A DNA stretch of 64,000 bases from Pseudomonadota bacterium (GTDB lineage Bacteria > Pseudomonadota > Gammaproteobacteria > Steroidobacterales > Steroidobacteraceae), in assembly GCA_023391815.1 (NCBI GenBank), contig JAEWAF010000080.1:62001-126000 (forward strand), given 5' to 3'. Each line of letters starts with the position of its first letter. Position 1 is the first letter of the stretch. Below the pieces are notes generated by a model that did no database searches, was not told where the DNA came from, and was given only the letters and a program-made list of their open reading frames with translations. Shown piece by piece: positions 1-7,523 of this stretch. Position numbers and translations under genes: made by a program.

Positions 1-99
1 ATGGAGCGACCAGGCATGACCGCAGAATTTGTGATGTTTGAGGATAGGAACGATGCCTTCCAGTTTAGCGCGCACCAGTTGACACTTGGTCGTGCCTGA
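1..99 (+). CDS. possible C-terminal tail of an upstream gene (partial)
   Basis: A reading frame is open from the left edge and ends at a TGA at 97-99, giving 32 residues with no recognisable motif. It stops 26 bases before the next start codon, so it could be the end of a gene in the same transcription unit as the CoA-transferase. A chance open frame is equally possible because only 33 codons are visible. Confidence 0.25.
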   Translation: MERPGMTAEFVMFEDRNDAFQFSAHQLTLGRA

Positions 100-125
100 C
101 CGGAAGGAACATCGACATTCGAGCT

Positions 126-1346
126 ATGGCGACCAGAACTAAATCGACGCTGCCCGAGCGTGCCGGCCCACCCGGGCCGCTGAGCGGCGTCACCGTGCTC
201 GATCTGAGCGCGTACATCGCGGGTCCGTACGGCTGCACCTTGCTGGCGGATCAAGGCGCGCGCGTCATCAAGATCGAGCCGCCCGATGGCGACAATCTGC
301 GCAAGTATCCCTCGACGCTGGAAGATGAAAGCCGCGCGTTCATCGGCATCAATCGCAGCAAGCTCGGCGTCTCGCTCGATTTGAAGAAGGCCGAAGGATT
401 GGCCGCGCTGCTGCGCCTGGTGCGCACGGCCGATGTGCTAGTTCATAACTTCCGCCCCGGCGTGCCGAAGCGTCTCGGCATCGACTACGACCAGCTCTCG
501 CAAATCAATCCGCGACTGATCTACTGCGCGGTCACGGGCTATGGCGAAAAAGGTCCGCTGAAGGACAAGGCCGGCTACGACCAGGTATTGCAGACCATGA
601 CCGGTATGTGCACCTTGCAAGGCAAGCGCGGCGGAGCGCCGGAAATCATCTATGGCTCGGTCGTCGATTACTACGCGGCTGCATTGTTGGCCGGCGGTGT
701 TTCTTCGGCGCTCTACGAGCGCGAGCGTAGCGGACGCGGACAGTTCGTCGGCGTGTCGCTGCTGCGAAGTGCGCTGACCATGCAGTCCGCTCGCCTCGTG
801 TGGGTCGATGGCGAACCTCGTGACATCGGTCGTGACTTCCGCTCAGGCGGCATCACCGGTTTGCATCCGACGCGCGACGGATATTTGTATATTTCCGCGA
901 ACACGCCGCACTTCTGGCGAGCGCTGTGCGAGAAGATCAATCTGCCCGAGCTGGCGGCGAACGAACGTTACGACAGCGTTCGCAAGCGCGCTCAATACGC
1001 AGCCGAGATCGTGCCGAAGCTGCACGAAGCGCTGCACGAGCGTACCGCCCTGGAATGGGAAGCTCACTTCGGCGATCAGGTGCCGTGCGCGGCCGCGCGA
1101 GCCATCGAGGATGTTTTCGACAACGAGCAGGTGCTGGCCGAGGACATGGTCACCACCTTGAATCATTCACTCGTCGGCAAGTATCGCGGCCTCACTCGAT
1201 CCATCAAGTTCGACCGCACGCCGGGGCCGGCTCCATTCGCCGCCCCAAGCTTCGGCGAGCACACTCGCGCGGTTCTCGAAGACGCCGGCTGCTCCGAGGC
1301 GGAGATCGAGCGAGTGCAAGCCAAGGCTATCGCACCGTCCGGTTAG
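126..1346 (+). CDS. CaiB/BaiF family CoA-transferase
   Basis: A class III CoA-transferase of 406 residues, the usual length for the family, expected to move CoA between carboxylic acids in the cytoplasm. The N-terminal GVTVLDLS and IAGPYGCTLLADQGARVIKIE segments are the family signature. The aspartate in GSVVDYY (about residue 181) fits the catalytic Asp that forms the anhydride with the acyl group, and SGRGQFVGVSLL follows it as expected. A purine-rich GGAAGGA lies 17 bases before the ATG, which is far for a ribosome binding site. The substrate cannot be told from sequence or neighbours. Confidence 0.92.
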   Translation: MATRTKSTLPERAGPPGPLSGVTVLDLSAYIAGPYGCTLLADQGARVIKIEPPDGDNLRKYPSTLEDESRAFIGINRSKLGVSLDLKKAEGLAALLRLVRTADVLVHNFRPGVPKRLGIDYDQLSQINPRLIYCAVTGYGEKGPLKDKAGYDQVLQTMTGMCTLQGKRGGAPEIIYGSVVDYYAAALLAGGVSSALYERERSGRGQFVGVSLLRSALTMQSARLVWVDGEPRDIGRDFRSGGITGLHPTRDGYLYISANTPHFWRALCEKINLPELAANERYDSVRKRAQYAAEIVPKLHEALHERTALEWEAHFGDQVPCAAARAIEDVFDNEQVLAEDMVTTLNHSLVGKYRGLTRSIKFDRTPGPAPFAAPSFGEHTRAVLEDAGCSEAEIERVQAKAIAPSG

Positions 1347-1455
1347 TCGAATGTAAACGAATCCGACACGGCGGATGCCTCGAACGATGGCATCCGTTGC
1401 GCTGCAGACACCCTCCCGCTTGTCAGCCCGGCCCGGGCACATGACAATTCGATGA

Positions 1456-1475
1456 CGGCTTATGTGAATAAGCCG
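1456..1475 (+). other. perfect 8-bp hairpin with GTGA tetraloop
   Basis: CGGCTTAT and ATAAGCCG pair perfectly around GTGA, a GNRA-type tetraloop, about 110 bases after the CoA-transferase stop. No T-run follows, so an intrinsic terminator is not supported. It could act as a 3' mRNA stabiliser or be incidental. The rest of the 1347-1607 spacer shows nothing else. Confidence 0.4.
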
Positions 1476-1607
1476 CCCTGGATTGCATTAGTATCGTCAC
1501 AGTAGCCGTCGCGCCTCAAAAGTCGCCCCTTCGTGGCGTGTGTGCGAGAACCCTTGGCCTCGGCGACGGCCACCACCTTGAATCGGGTCGAGTCGACAAC
1601 AGCGGCA

Positions 1608-2576
1608 ATGTCAGTTTCTCAGCCGGAGTCCGCGTCAGCCGTGATGGAGCGGCCGACGAGCTATTGTATTTTTCAAGAGCCGTGGTGGCTCGATGCGGTG
1701 GCGCCGGGCGCGTGGCGGGAAATTACCGTCTCTTCGGGCGGAGCGGTGCGGGCGCGCTGGCCGATTTACCAAGAGAAGCGCGGTTTGTTTCAAGTGATCA
1801 CGTTGCCGCCGCTCACTCATCGGCTCGGGCCGTGGCTCGATCTGGGCGACGCAACCAAGAGCTCGCGTCGTTACGAGCTCGAGAAAGATCTCACCAACGC
1901 GCTGCTCGAGCAGCTGCCGAGCTACGACATCCTGCAGATCAATTGTCACAGCGGCATCACCAACATGCTGCCGTTCGTCTGGAACGGCTTCGAGGAGATG
2001 GCGCGATACACCTACGTGATCGATCTCGCTCAGAGCGAGGAAGAGCTGTGGGGCGCGTTGCGAGAAAACATTCGGCGAGAGAGTCGCAAGGCTCGCAAGC
2101 AGCTGAGGATCGAGGCGACGACCGATATCGAGGCGTGTATCCAGCTCATCGGTAAATCCTACGCGCGCCAGGGCAATCCGAATCCGTTCGATTCTCCCGC
2201 GATGCGTCGTCTCGACGCGGCGTGTGCTCAGCGTGGCCGGCGGGAGATTCTGGTGGCGCGTGACGAGAACGGCGCGCTTCATGCCGCGCTCTACCTGGTC
2301 TGGGACAACAAAGTCACTTATTACCTGGCGGGCGGCGCCGATCCGGAGCTTCGCACCAGCGGCGCGCACAGTTTGCTCGTGTGGGAAGCCATCCTACGTT
2401 CCAAGACGCGCAGCGTGGAGTTCGACATGACCGGCTCCATGGTCGAAAGCATCGAACGTTTCTTCCGTGCGTTCGGCGGGCAACAGCGGGTCTACTTCAG
2501 CTTGAACAAGATGAGTCGCCGCGCCCGCTTCGCGTGGCACGGCAAGAAGATGCTTCAGGCGTTGTTCAAAGGCTGA
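1608..2576 (+). CDS. GNAT-fold acetyltransferase (BioF2/FemAB-like)
   Basis: About 322 residues from the ATG chosen here; an in-frame ATG at 1533 would add 25 residues of low-quality sequence, and 1644 is a further alternative. The C-terminal half has the FemAB/BioF2-type GNAT pattern: LRENIRRESRKARK, a KSYARQGNPNPF segment, then LYLVWDNKVTYYLAGGADPELR and VEFDMTGSMVESIERFFRAFGG. Such proteins transfer acyl or aminoacyl groups in cell-envelope or polysaccharide assembly; the acceptor here is unknown. Its end overlaps the convergent halogenase-like gene by 11 bp. Confidence 0.8.
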   Translation: MSVSQPESASAVMERPTSYCIFQEPWWLDAVAPGAWREITVSSGGAVRARWPIYQEKRGLFQVITLPPLTHRLGPWLDLGDATKSSRRYELEKDLTNALLEQLPSYDILQINCHSGITNMLPFVWNGFEEMARYTYVIDLAQSEEELWGALRENIRRESRKARKQLRIEATTDIEACIQLIGKSYARQGNPNPFDSPAMRRLDAACAQRGRREILVARDENGALHAALYLVWDNKVTYYLAGGADPELRTSGAHSLLVWEAILRSKTRSVEFDMTGSMVESIERFFRAFGGQQRVYFSLNKMSRRARFAWHGKKMLQALFKG

Positions 2577-4059
2577 CCGTCGCCTTGCAGTACTGCTCGA
2601 CGTACGTCTGATGTTTCGGCAGCTGCTGAACCGTGCTGTCGACGTGTGATTTGATTCCATCCAGAAAGCGCGACAGCTCGGCGTCGCTCATCAAGTCCGC
2701 CACCTGATGATATTGCTTGGGCACGATGCCTTGGCCGAGCATCACCTGAATCCAGGAATTCTCGGCGAACAACTCATTCTGGAAACGAAACACGCGCCCC
2801 GTCTCGCGGAACAGCTCGATACGATGATGCAGGGAGCCCGGAATTTCCATGGTTCGGCAGGCATTCCAGAACGGCGTGTCCTGGCGGTCCGTGACGTGAT
2901 AATGCAGCACGATGAAGTCACGGATGTGCTCCAGCTCGGCGACGGTCTGGCGATTGAACTCTTCGATGTCGGCGGGATTGATGCCGGAGCCTGGAAACAT
3001 CTGTAGCAGCCGGATGATGCTTCGGCCGATCAGATGAATGCTGGTCGATTCGAGCGGCTCGATGAAGCCGCTCGCCAGTCCGACGGCGACGCAGTTCTTG
3101 ACCCAGGTTTGTCGACGCTGACCGGGTTTGAACTTGATGACTCGCGGCTCGGTGCGCGTCTTGCCCTCGACATTCGCCAGCAACGACTGCTTCGCCTGCT
3201 CGTCGCTGAGGTAACGACTGCAATAGACCATGCCGTTGCCGACGCGAGATTGCAGCGGAATGCGCCACTGCCATCCAGCCTCGCGCGCGATGGATCGCGT
3301 ATACGGGACCGGTGCGCCGACCGATTCGGTTTGCACGGCGACGGCGCTGTCACACGGCAACCAATGTGACCAATCCTCGTACGGCTCATGCAGCGTCTGG
3401 CCGATCAGCAACGCGCGGAAGCCCGTGCAGTCGATGAATAGATCGCCTTCGATCTCCACGCCCGAGTCCAGACGAATGGCCTTGATGAAACCAGTGTCGT
3501 CGTGCGTGAGCACGTTGGTGATCTTGCCCTCGATGCGTTGGACGCCATAGCCCTCGCTGAACTTACGCAGAAACTTTGCGTAGAGGCCGGCGTCGATGTG
3601 GAAGGCGTAGTTCATGCCACCGCGCGGCAGATGCGCGAACTTGTTCTCGAGCGCCGCTTTGAGCTCGACACAGTAGTCGCCGTAATCGCTCGCGAGATGG
3701 CGTTGCCGGCCCTTGAGCCAGAAGTGCTGGAAGCCGGCGGTCCAGTGATCCTTGCCGGTGGTGCCGAACGAATGGATGTAATGCTGGTTCACATTGCGCC
3801 AGTTCTCGAAGCCGATGCCCAGCTTGAACGTACCTTGCGTGGCGGCCATGAACTCCTGTTCGTTGATGTCCAGCAGCCGATGGAATGTCACCAGGGTTGG
3901 AATGGTCGCTTCGCCGACGCCGACGGTGCCGATCTCATCGGACTCGACCAGCTTGATCTCGAGCGCCTTGCCCAAGGTTCGGGACAGACCGGCGGCGACC
4001 ATCCAGCCCGCGGTGCCACCCCCGGCGATGACGACTTTCTGGACGCGATTGCGGGTCAT
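2566..4059 (-). CDS. tryptophan-halogenase-family flavoprotein (first of two)
   Basis: 497 residues, a flavin-dependent halogenase-family protein. The FAD-binding GGGTAGW motif lies at residues 13-19. Lys79 falls in TFKLGIGF exactly where PrnA has its catalytic lysine. The halogenase signature WQWRIP is present, as is GFIEPLEST, which carries the PrnA catalytic glutamate region. It is the last gene of a minus-strand set after a TonB receptor, a second halogenase-like gene, SapC and a cupin protein. Family members at such loci have no established substrate, and sugar- or aromatic-related oxidation or halogenation is inference. The next upstream gene ends 10 bases away, indicating co-transcription. 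Confidence 0.9.
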   Translation of the reverse strand: MTRNRVQKVVIAGGGTAGWMVAAGLSRTLGKALEIKLVESDEIGTVGVGEATIPTLVTFHRLLDINEQEFMAATQGTFKLGIGFENWRNVNQHYIHSFGTTGKDHWTAGFQHFWLKGRQRHLASDYGDYCVELKAALENKFAHLPRGGMNYAFHIDAGLYAKFLRKFSEGYGVQRIEGKITNVLTHDDTGFIKAIRLDSGVEIEGDLFIDCTGFRALLIGQTLHEPYEDWSHWLPCDSAVAVQTESVGAPVPYTRSIAREAGWQWRIPLQSRVGNGMVYCSRYLSDEQAKQSLLANVEGKTRTEPRVIKFKPGQRRQTWVKNCVAVGLASGFIEPLESTSIHLIGRSIIRLLQMFPGSGINPADIEEFNRQTVAELEHIRDFIVLHYHVTDRQDTPFWNACRTMEIPGSLHHRIELFRETGRVFRFQNELFAENSWIQVMLGQGIVPKQYHQVADLMSDAELSRFLDGIKSHVDSTVQQLPKHQTYVEQYCKATVSL

Positions 4060-4069
4060 GCGAAGCTCC

Positions 4070-5083
4070 CTAACGATTCAATCTTTGTAGCAGTCGCGCA
4101 CGGATGTCGCGGGCGATGTCCGCATCCATGGGCGACAGAGCGCGGCGGGCAGTCTCTGGAATGTGAGCGGCAGTTTGCTCGTCCGCCTCGAACACATAGT
4201 GACGAAACAGGTTGAACCACGCGTCACGCTGCTCTTTCGGCAGATCGCGCACGGTCATGATCGCGTACATCAACGCACCGATCGGCGAGTCCATGAAGGC
4301 CGGTGACTGACGCCACCAGTAGTTCACGAGCACATTGAGGCTGTCGAGCGCCTCGATGTGATGCCACCACATGCTCGGAATGAAGATCGCGTCTCCCGGA
4401 CCGAGTTCAGCAACTTGCGCGTGCCGCATGGCTTCGGAGAATTTCGGGAAGCGCTGAAGATCCGGCTTGGTAAAGTCGACCAGGCTGATGGCTTGGCCGG
4501 CCGGCGTGAAATCCAGCGGCCCGACATACAAATTGGGCAACTGCTCGGGCGGGAATAGCGTGAAACGTCGATGACCGACGACTACGCATGCGATGTTGTC
4601 CGGCAGGTCGTGATGAGCGGCGATGCGCGTGCGATTGCCGAGCCAGATGCTCACGAGCGGCTGACGGTCGCCGAAGCCCAGGTCGTTCTCGCCACGAAAG
4701 CCAGGCAGGCATGTGTCCACCGTCGTCGAGCCGACGTAGATGGCGGGCGGCTTCACTGCGTCCTTGTGGCGCTCGACTTCATCGAGCATCACATCAAGCT
4801 TGAGCTTCACCGCTTTGAAGTTGAAGCCGCTGAGATCTTCGTTATAGAAGAACCGGCCTTCGATCTCCGGGGCGCCGAGCAGGGCGCCGACAGTTGCGTC
4901 TCGATAGAATTTGCGGATGTACGCAATCGCGGACTGATTCGATTCGAGCCCGGCGCGCACCATGGGCCAATCCGCGACCAGACCCTTCAGCACTAATGGC
5001 TGCGTCGATCGCAGCAGGTCGTCCGGCAAGGCCCGCGGATCGACGCCAGCGATCTCGCGGATTCTTTTAGCGGTCGCCAGCAT
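4070..5083 (-). CDS. cupin-8 / JmjC-like protein
   Basis: 337 residues with a JmjC-like cupin_8 fold, the family of Fe(II)/2-oxoglutarate-dependent hydroxylases. The metal triad is visible: HHD at residues 157-159 supplies His and Asp, and WWHHIEAL at about 239-246 supplies the distal His after the typical LGPGDAIFIPSMWW segment. LFPPEQLPNLYVGPLD is the usual core. It overlaps the SapC gene by 17 bp, so the two are probably translationally coupled. Its target, protein or small molecule, is unknown; co-occurrence with SapC and halogenase-like genes is a recurring TonB-locus arrangement. Confidence 0.9.
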   Translation of the reverse strand: MLATAKRIREIAGVDPRALPDDLLRSTQPLVLKGLVADWPMVRAGLESNQSAIAYIRKFYRDATVGALLGAPEIEGRFFYNEDLSGFNFKAVKLKLDVMLDEVERHKDAVKPPAIYVGSTTVDTCLPGFRGENDLGFGDRQPLVSIWLGNRTRIAAHHDLPDNIACVVVGHRRFTLFPPEQLPNLYVGPLDFTPAGQAISLVDFTKPDLQRFPKFSEAMRHAQVAELGPGDAIFIPSMWWHHIEALDSLNVLVNYWWRQSPAFMDSPIGALMYAIMTVRDLPKEQRDAWFNLFRHYVFEADEQTAAHIPETARRALSPMDADIARDIRARLLQRLNR

Positions 5084-5777
5084 TGAGCTTGTTCACGCGC
5101 TCGATCAGCGCACGGAAGTTGGAGAGCGATGCGATGGCCATGTAGATGGCCTGCAAATGACCGGCCCGGTTCAATCGCTCCAGCGCCGCGCCATTCAGGT
5201 CGAGCAGCCGCTCTTCCTTGATGGTGTAGAAGCCGGCGAGGCGGTTCTGCGAGCCGTCGTTCAATTGAATGTCCAGCACGAAGGACTCGAGCAGATCGCG
5301 CTGGAGCAGTGCGCCGATGAAGTGCTCGGTGGCGCCGAGGCCCTGGTGGATGGCGAGCAGCAGCGAGCTCATCCGTTCCAGGAACTCGGTGTTGCCGCCG
5401 AACTCGCGAAAGATCGGCTCGCCCTGCGTGCGGCTGACCCGAGGATGGTCCAGGTCGATGTGCATCATCGGCTCGCGGTCCGATGAGAAACCGATCAGGA
5501 ACGGCAGGCGCTCGAGAGTCATCGGAATATACGTCGCGTCCCAGCCTTGCCGGGTCAGAAACAGATTCTGGCCGTCCTTGAACCCCAGCAGAGCCACCGG
5601 TTCGAACTGGCCTTGCGCGTTCTTGCGGAACACGACGGGGTAATGCGCCTGCAGATTGCGGAATTCCGCGGGAAACGTGGCCGCGAGCATGACGTTGTCG
5701 CCGTATTCAGCGCCGCGCGTCGTGATCACGCGCAGATCTTTATGGTCGACGTTGTTCAGCAGGACGTGGTTGCTCAT
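5067..5777 (-). CDS. SapC family protein
   Basis: 236 residues matching the SapC family across its length: LNNVDHKDLRV at the start, FPAEFRNLQAHYPVVFRK, a GFKDGQNLFL segment and IPMTLERLPFLIGF. The family is named after a Campylobacter S-layer-associated gene but has no proven biochemical role. In Xanthomonadales and Caulobacterales it sits beside TonB receptors and tryptophan-halogenase-like proteins, as here. The start lies 6 bases after the stop of the upstream halogenase-like gene, and its end overlaps the cupin gene. No signal peptide is visible. Confidence 0.88.
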   Translation of the reverse strand: MSNHVLLNNVDHKDLRVITTRGAEYGDNVMLAATFPAEFRNLQAHYPVVFRKNAQGQFEPVALLGFKDGQNLFLTRQGWDATYIPMTLERLPFLIGFSSDREPMMHIDLDHPRVSRTQGEPIFREFGGNTEFLERMSSLLLAIHQGLGATEHFIGALLQRDLLESFVLDIQLNDGSQNRLAGFYTIKEERLLDLNGAALERLNRAGHLQAIYMAIASLSNFRALIERVNKLNAGDR

Positions 5778-5783
5778 AGCGAA

Positions 5784-7334
5784 TCAGATCTTCGACAGGC
5801 CGTGACGCTTGATGTGATCGATCAGCGCTCGATTGGAGGGTAACGCCGCCAGCATTTTGCTCGTCAGCGCGGCTGCTTCCCGGAAGTAGCCGTCGGCGCG
5901 ATCGGCGTCATCGCCGCGTCGATGCGCTTCGCGACGATCGGGACGGAAGCCCATTCCATAAAGCACATACTGATAGCTCGCCGAGGGGAACACTTCCTCG
6001 ACCCGATGGAAATCGTAACGGGACGGCGGCTGATGGCGCCATAACGTCAGCTGTTCCTGCAAACGATCCGGAATGGTCGCGGGCCGGCAGTTATCGAGCC
6101 AGAAATCCGAGTCGGTACGACGGGTCAGCACGTAATGCAACTTGAGGAAGTCGATGACTCGCTCCCAACGGTACGTGAAGGCGTCGTTGAATCGGCGCGC
6201 GACGATGTCCATCGCTTCGCGAGTTGCGGGCATCTGATCTCTCAACATCGCGGCGGACAGCTCGACCAGCGCAAGCGCCGAAGCTTCCAACGGCTCGATG
6301 AATCCCGCAGAGAGCCCGATTGCCACGCAGTTACGATGCCAGAATTTCTCGCGGTAGCCGGGATTGAACGTCAGCTTGCGCGGCGACGGCATGCCTTGCG
6401 GCCCGCCCGTGCGCTCGATGTACGCGCGCAGCTCGCGTTCAGCTGCGTCATCGGAGGTGTGAGCGCTCGAGTAAACATGGCCGATGCCACGACGTGTCGG
6501 CAGACCGATGTCCCAGATCCAACCGTTGCTTTGCGCGGTGGAAACGGTGTGTGACGCGATGGGGCTGTCCTCGTCGTGGTAGGGCACTTGCATGGCCAGC
6601 GCCGAATCGTTGAACAGTACGTGTTTCTGGGACTTGAACGGCACCTGGTAGTGCTGGCCCAGCAGTAGCGCGTGCATGCCGCTGCAATCGATGAACAGAT
6701 CGCCGGTAACCGCGCCGTTCTCCTTCGTCTGCACAGAAGCAATATCGCCGTTGGCATGCGTGCTGACGCCGACGACGTGATCGAGCATGTGATGCACGCC
6801 GAGCCGCTCGACACAGTGCCTGCGCAGGAACAGACCGAACTTGCCCGCGTCGAGGTGATACGCATAGTTCGCGACCGCTGCGTACTCAGGGGTGCCGACT
6901 TGTTTAGGCGCTTTGCCATGCGCGCACAGGTGCGGCTGGAAGCTCACCAGATCCGCGAACGGCACGTCGCCGTGTCGCTCCAGCCAGCCGGCGACGAGGT
7001 TGGTTTCCGTGTAACCGTGGGGCAAAACAAAAGGATGGAAGTACCGATCCTCCTCGCGATTGCTCACCCACTGCTGGAATTTCGAGCCTTGCTTGAACGA
7101 GGCGTCGCACTCGCGGATGAAGTCGGTCTCGCTCACACCGATGTTTCTCAGCGTGTCGCGCATCGTGGGCCAGGTGCCTTCACCGACGCCGATGGGCCCG
7201 ATGTTCGGGGACTCCAGCAGCGTGATTCGCAGCGTCGGTCCGGTGCGCGTTCGGTGCTCGGCCGCGAGCACGCCGGCAGTCAGCCACCCGGCCGAGCCGC
7301 CGCCGACGATCACGATGTGTTCGATCTCCGCCAT
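5784..7334 (-). CDS. tryptophan-halogenase-family flavoprotein (second of two)
   Basis: 516 residues, paralogous to the gene at 2566-4059. GGGSAGW at residues 11-17 is the FAD site; ASFKQGSKF places Lys81 at the PrnA Lys79 position; WIWDIGL replaces the usual WxWxIP with a Gly for Pro; GFIEPLEAS holds the glutamate region. It is the first enzyme gene after the TonB receptor and is separated from it by a structured spacer containing a terminator-like stem. A GGAGG lies 12 bases before the ATG, a wide but usable spacing. The product is expected to be cytoplasmic and its substrate is unknown. Confidence 0.9.
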   Translation of the reverse strand: MAEIEHIVIVGGGSAGWLTAGVLAAEHRTRTGPTLRITLLESPNIGPIGVGEGTWPTMRDTLRNIGVSETDFIRECDASFKQGSKFQQWVSNREEDRYFHPFVLPHGYTETNLVAGWLERHGDVPFADLVSFQPHLCAHGKAPKQVGTPEYAAVANYAYHLDAGKFGLFLRRHCVERLGVHHMLDHVVGVSTHANGDIASVQTKENGAVTGDLFIDCSGMHALLLGQHYQVPFKSQKHVLFNDSALAMQVPYHDEDSPIASHTVSTAQSNGWIWDIGLPTRRGIGHVYSSAHTSDDAAERELRAYIERTGGPQGMPSPRKLTFNPGYREKFWHRNCVAIGLSAGFIEPLEASALALVELSAAMLRDQMPATREAMDIVARRFNDAFTYRWERVIDFLKLHYVLTRRTDSDFWLDNCRPATIPDRLQEQLTLWRHQPPSRYDFHRVEEVFPSASYQYVLYGMGFRPDRREAHRRGDDADRADGYFREAAALTSKMLAALPSNRALIDHIKRHGLSKI

Positions 7335-7350
7335 CGCCCAATCATGCCTC

Positions 7351-7385
7351 CAAAAAGAAAAAGCCGCTGGGGGAACAGCGGCTTT
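7351..7385 (-). terminator. intrinsic-terminator-like hairpin after the TonB receptor gene
   Basis: Read on the minus strand, AAAGCCGCTG and CAGCGGCTTT form a perfect 10-bp stem with a 6-base loop, followed directly by a T-rich tract (7351-7359). It lies between the TonB receptor stop and the start of the halogenase-like gene, where partial termination would set receptor expression above that of the downstream enzymes. Confidence 0.75.
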
Positions 7386-7394
7386 CCCACCCGA

Positions 7395-7521
7395 GCAGCC
7401 GTTGTTTGAACTGGCTGCCCGGGTACAAGGATGTACCCCGCCGCCTCAGGCGGCGGCGAGAGGCAAAAGTCACGCCTTTTGCCGACTCGCACTCGGGTCG
7501 TGGCAGGAGCCCGATCCCGAG
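7395..7521 (-). repeat. cluster of five further hairpins in the receptor 3' spacer
   Basis: Successive inverted repeats fill the spacer: GCAGCC/GGCTGC (7395-7418), GGGTAC/GTACCC (7421-7438), CCGCC/GGCGG (7441-7453), GGCAAAAG/CTTTTGCC (7462-7483) and CTCGGG/CCCGAG (7492-7521). With the terminator-like stem at 7360-7385, six stems lie in about 160 bases directly after the receptor stop codon. This would make a strongly folded mRNA segment that could block 3' exonucleases or uncouple downstream expression. Confidence 0.55.
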
Positions 7522-7523
7522 TA

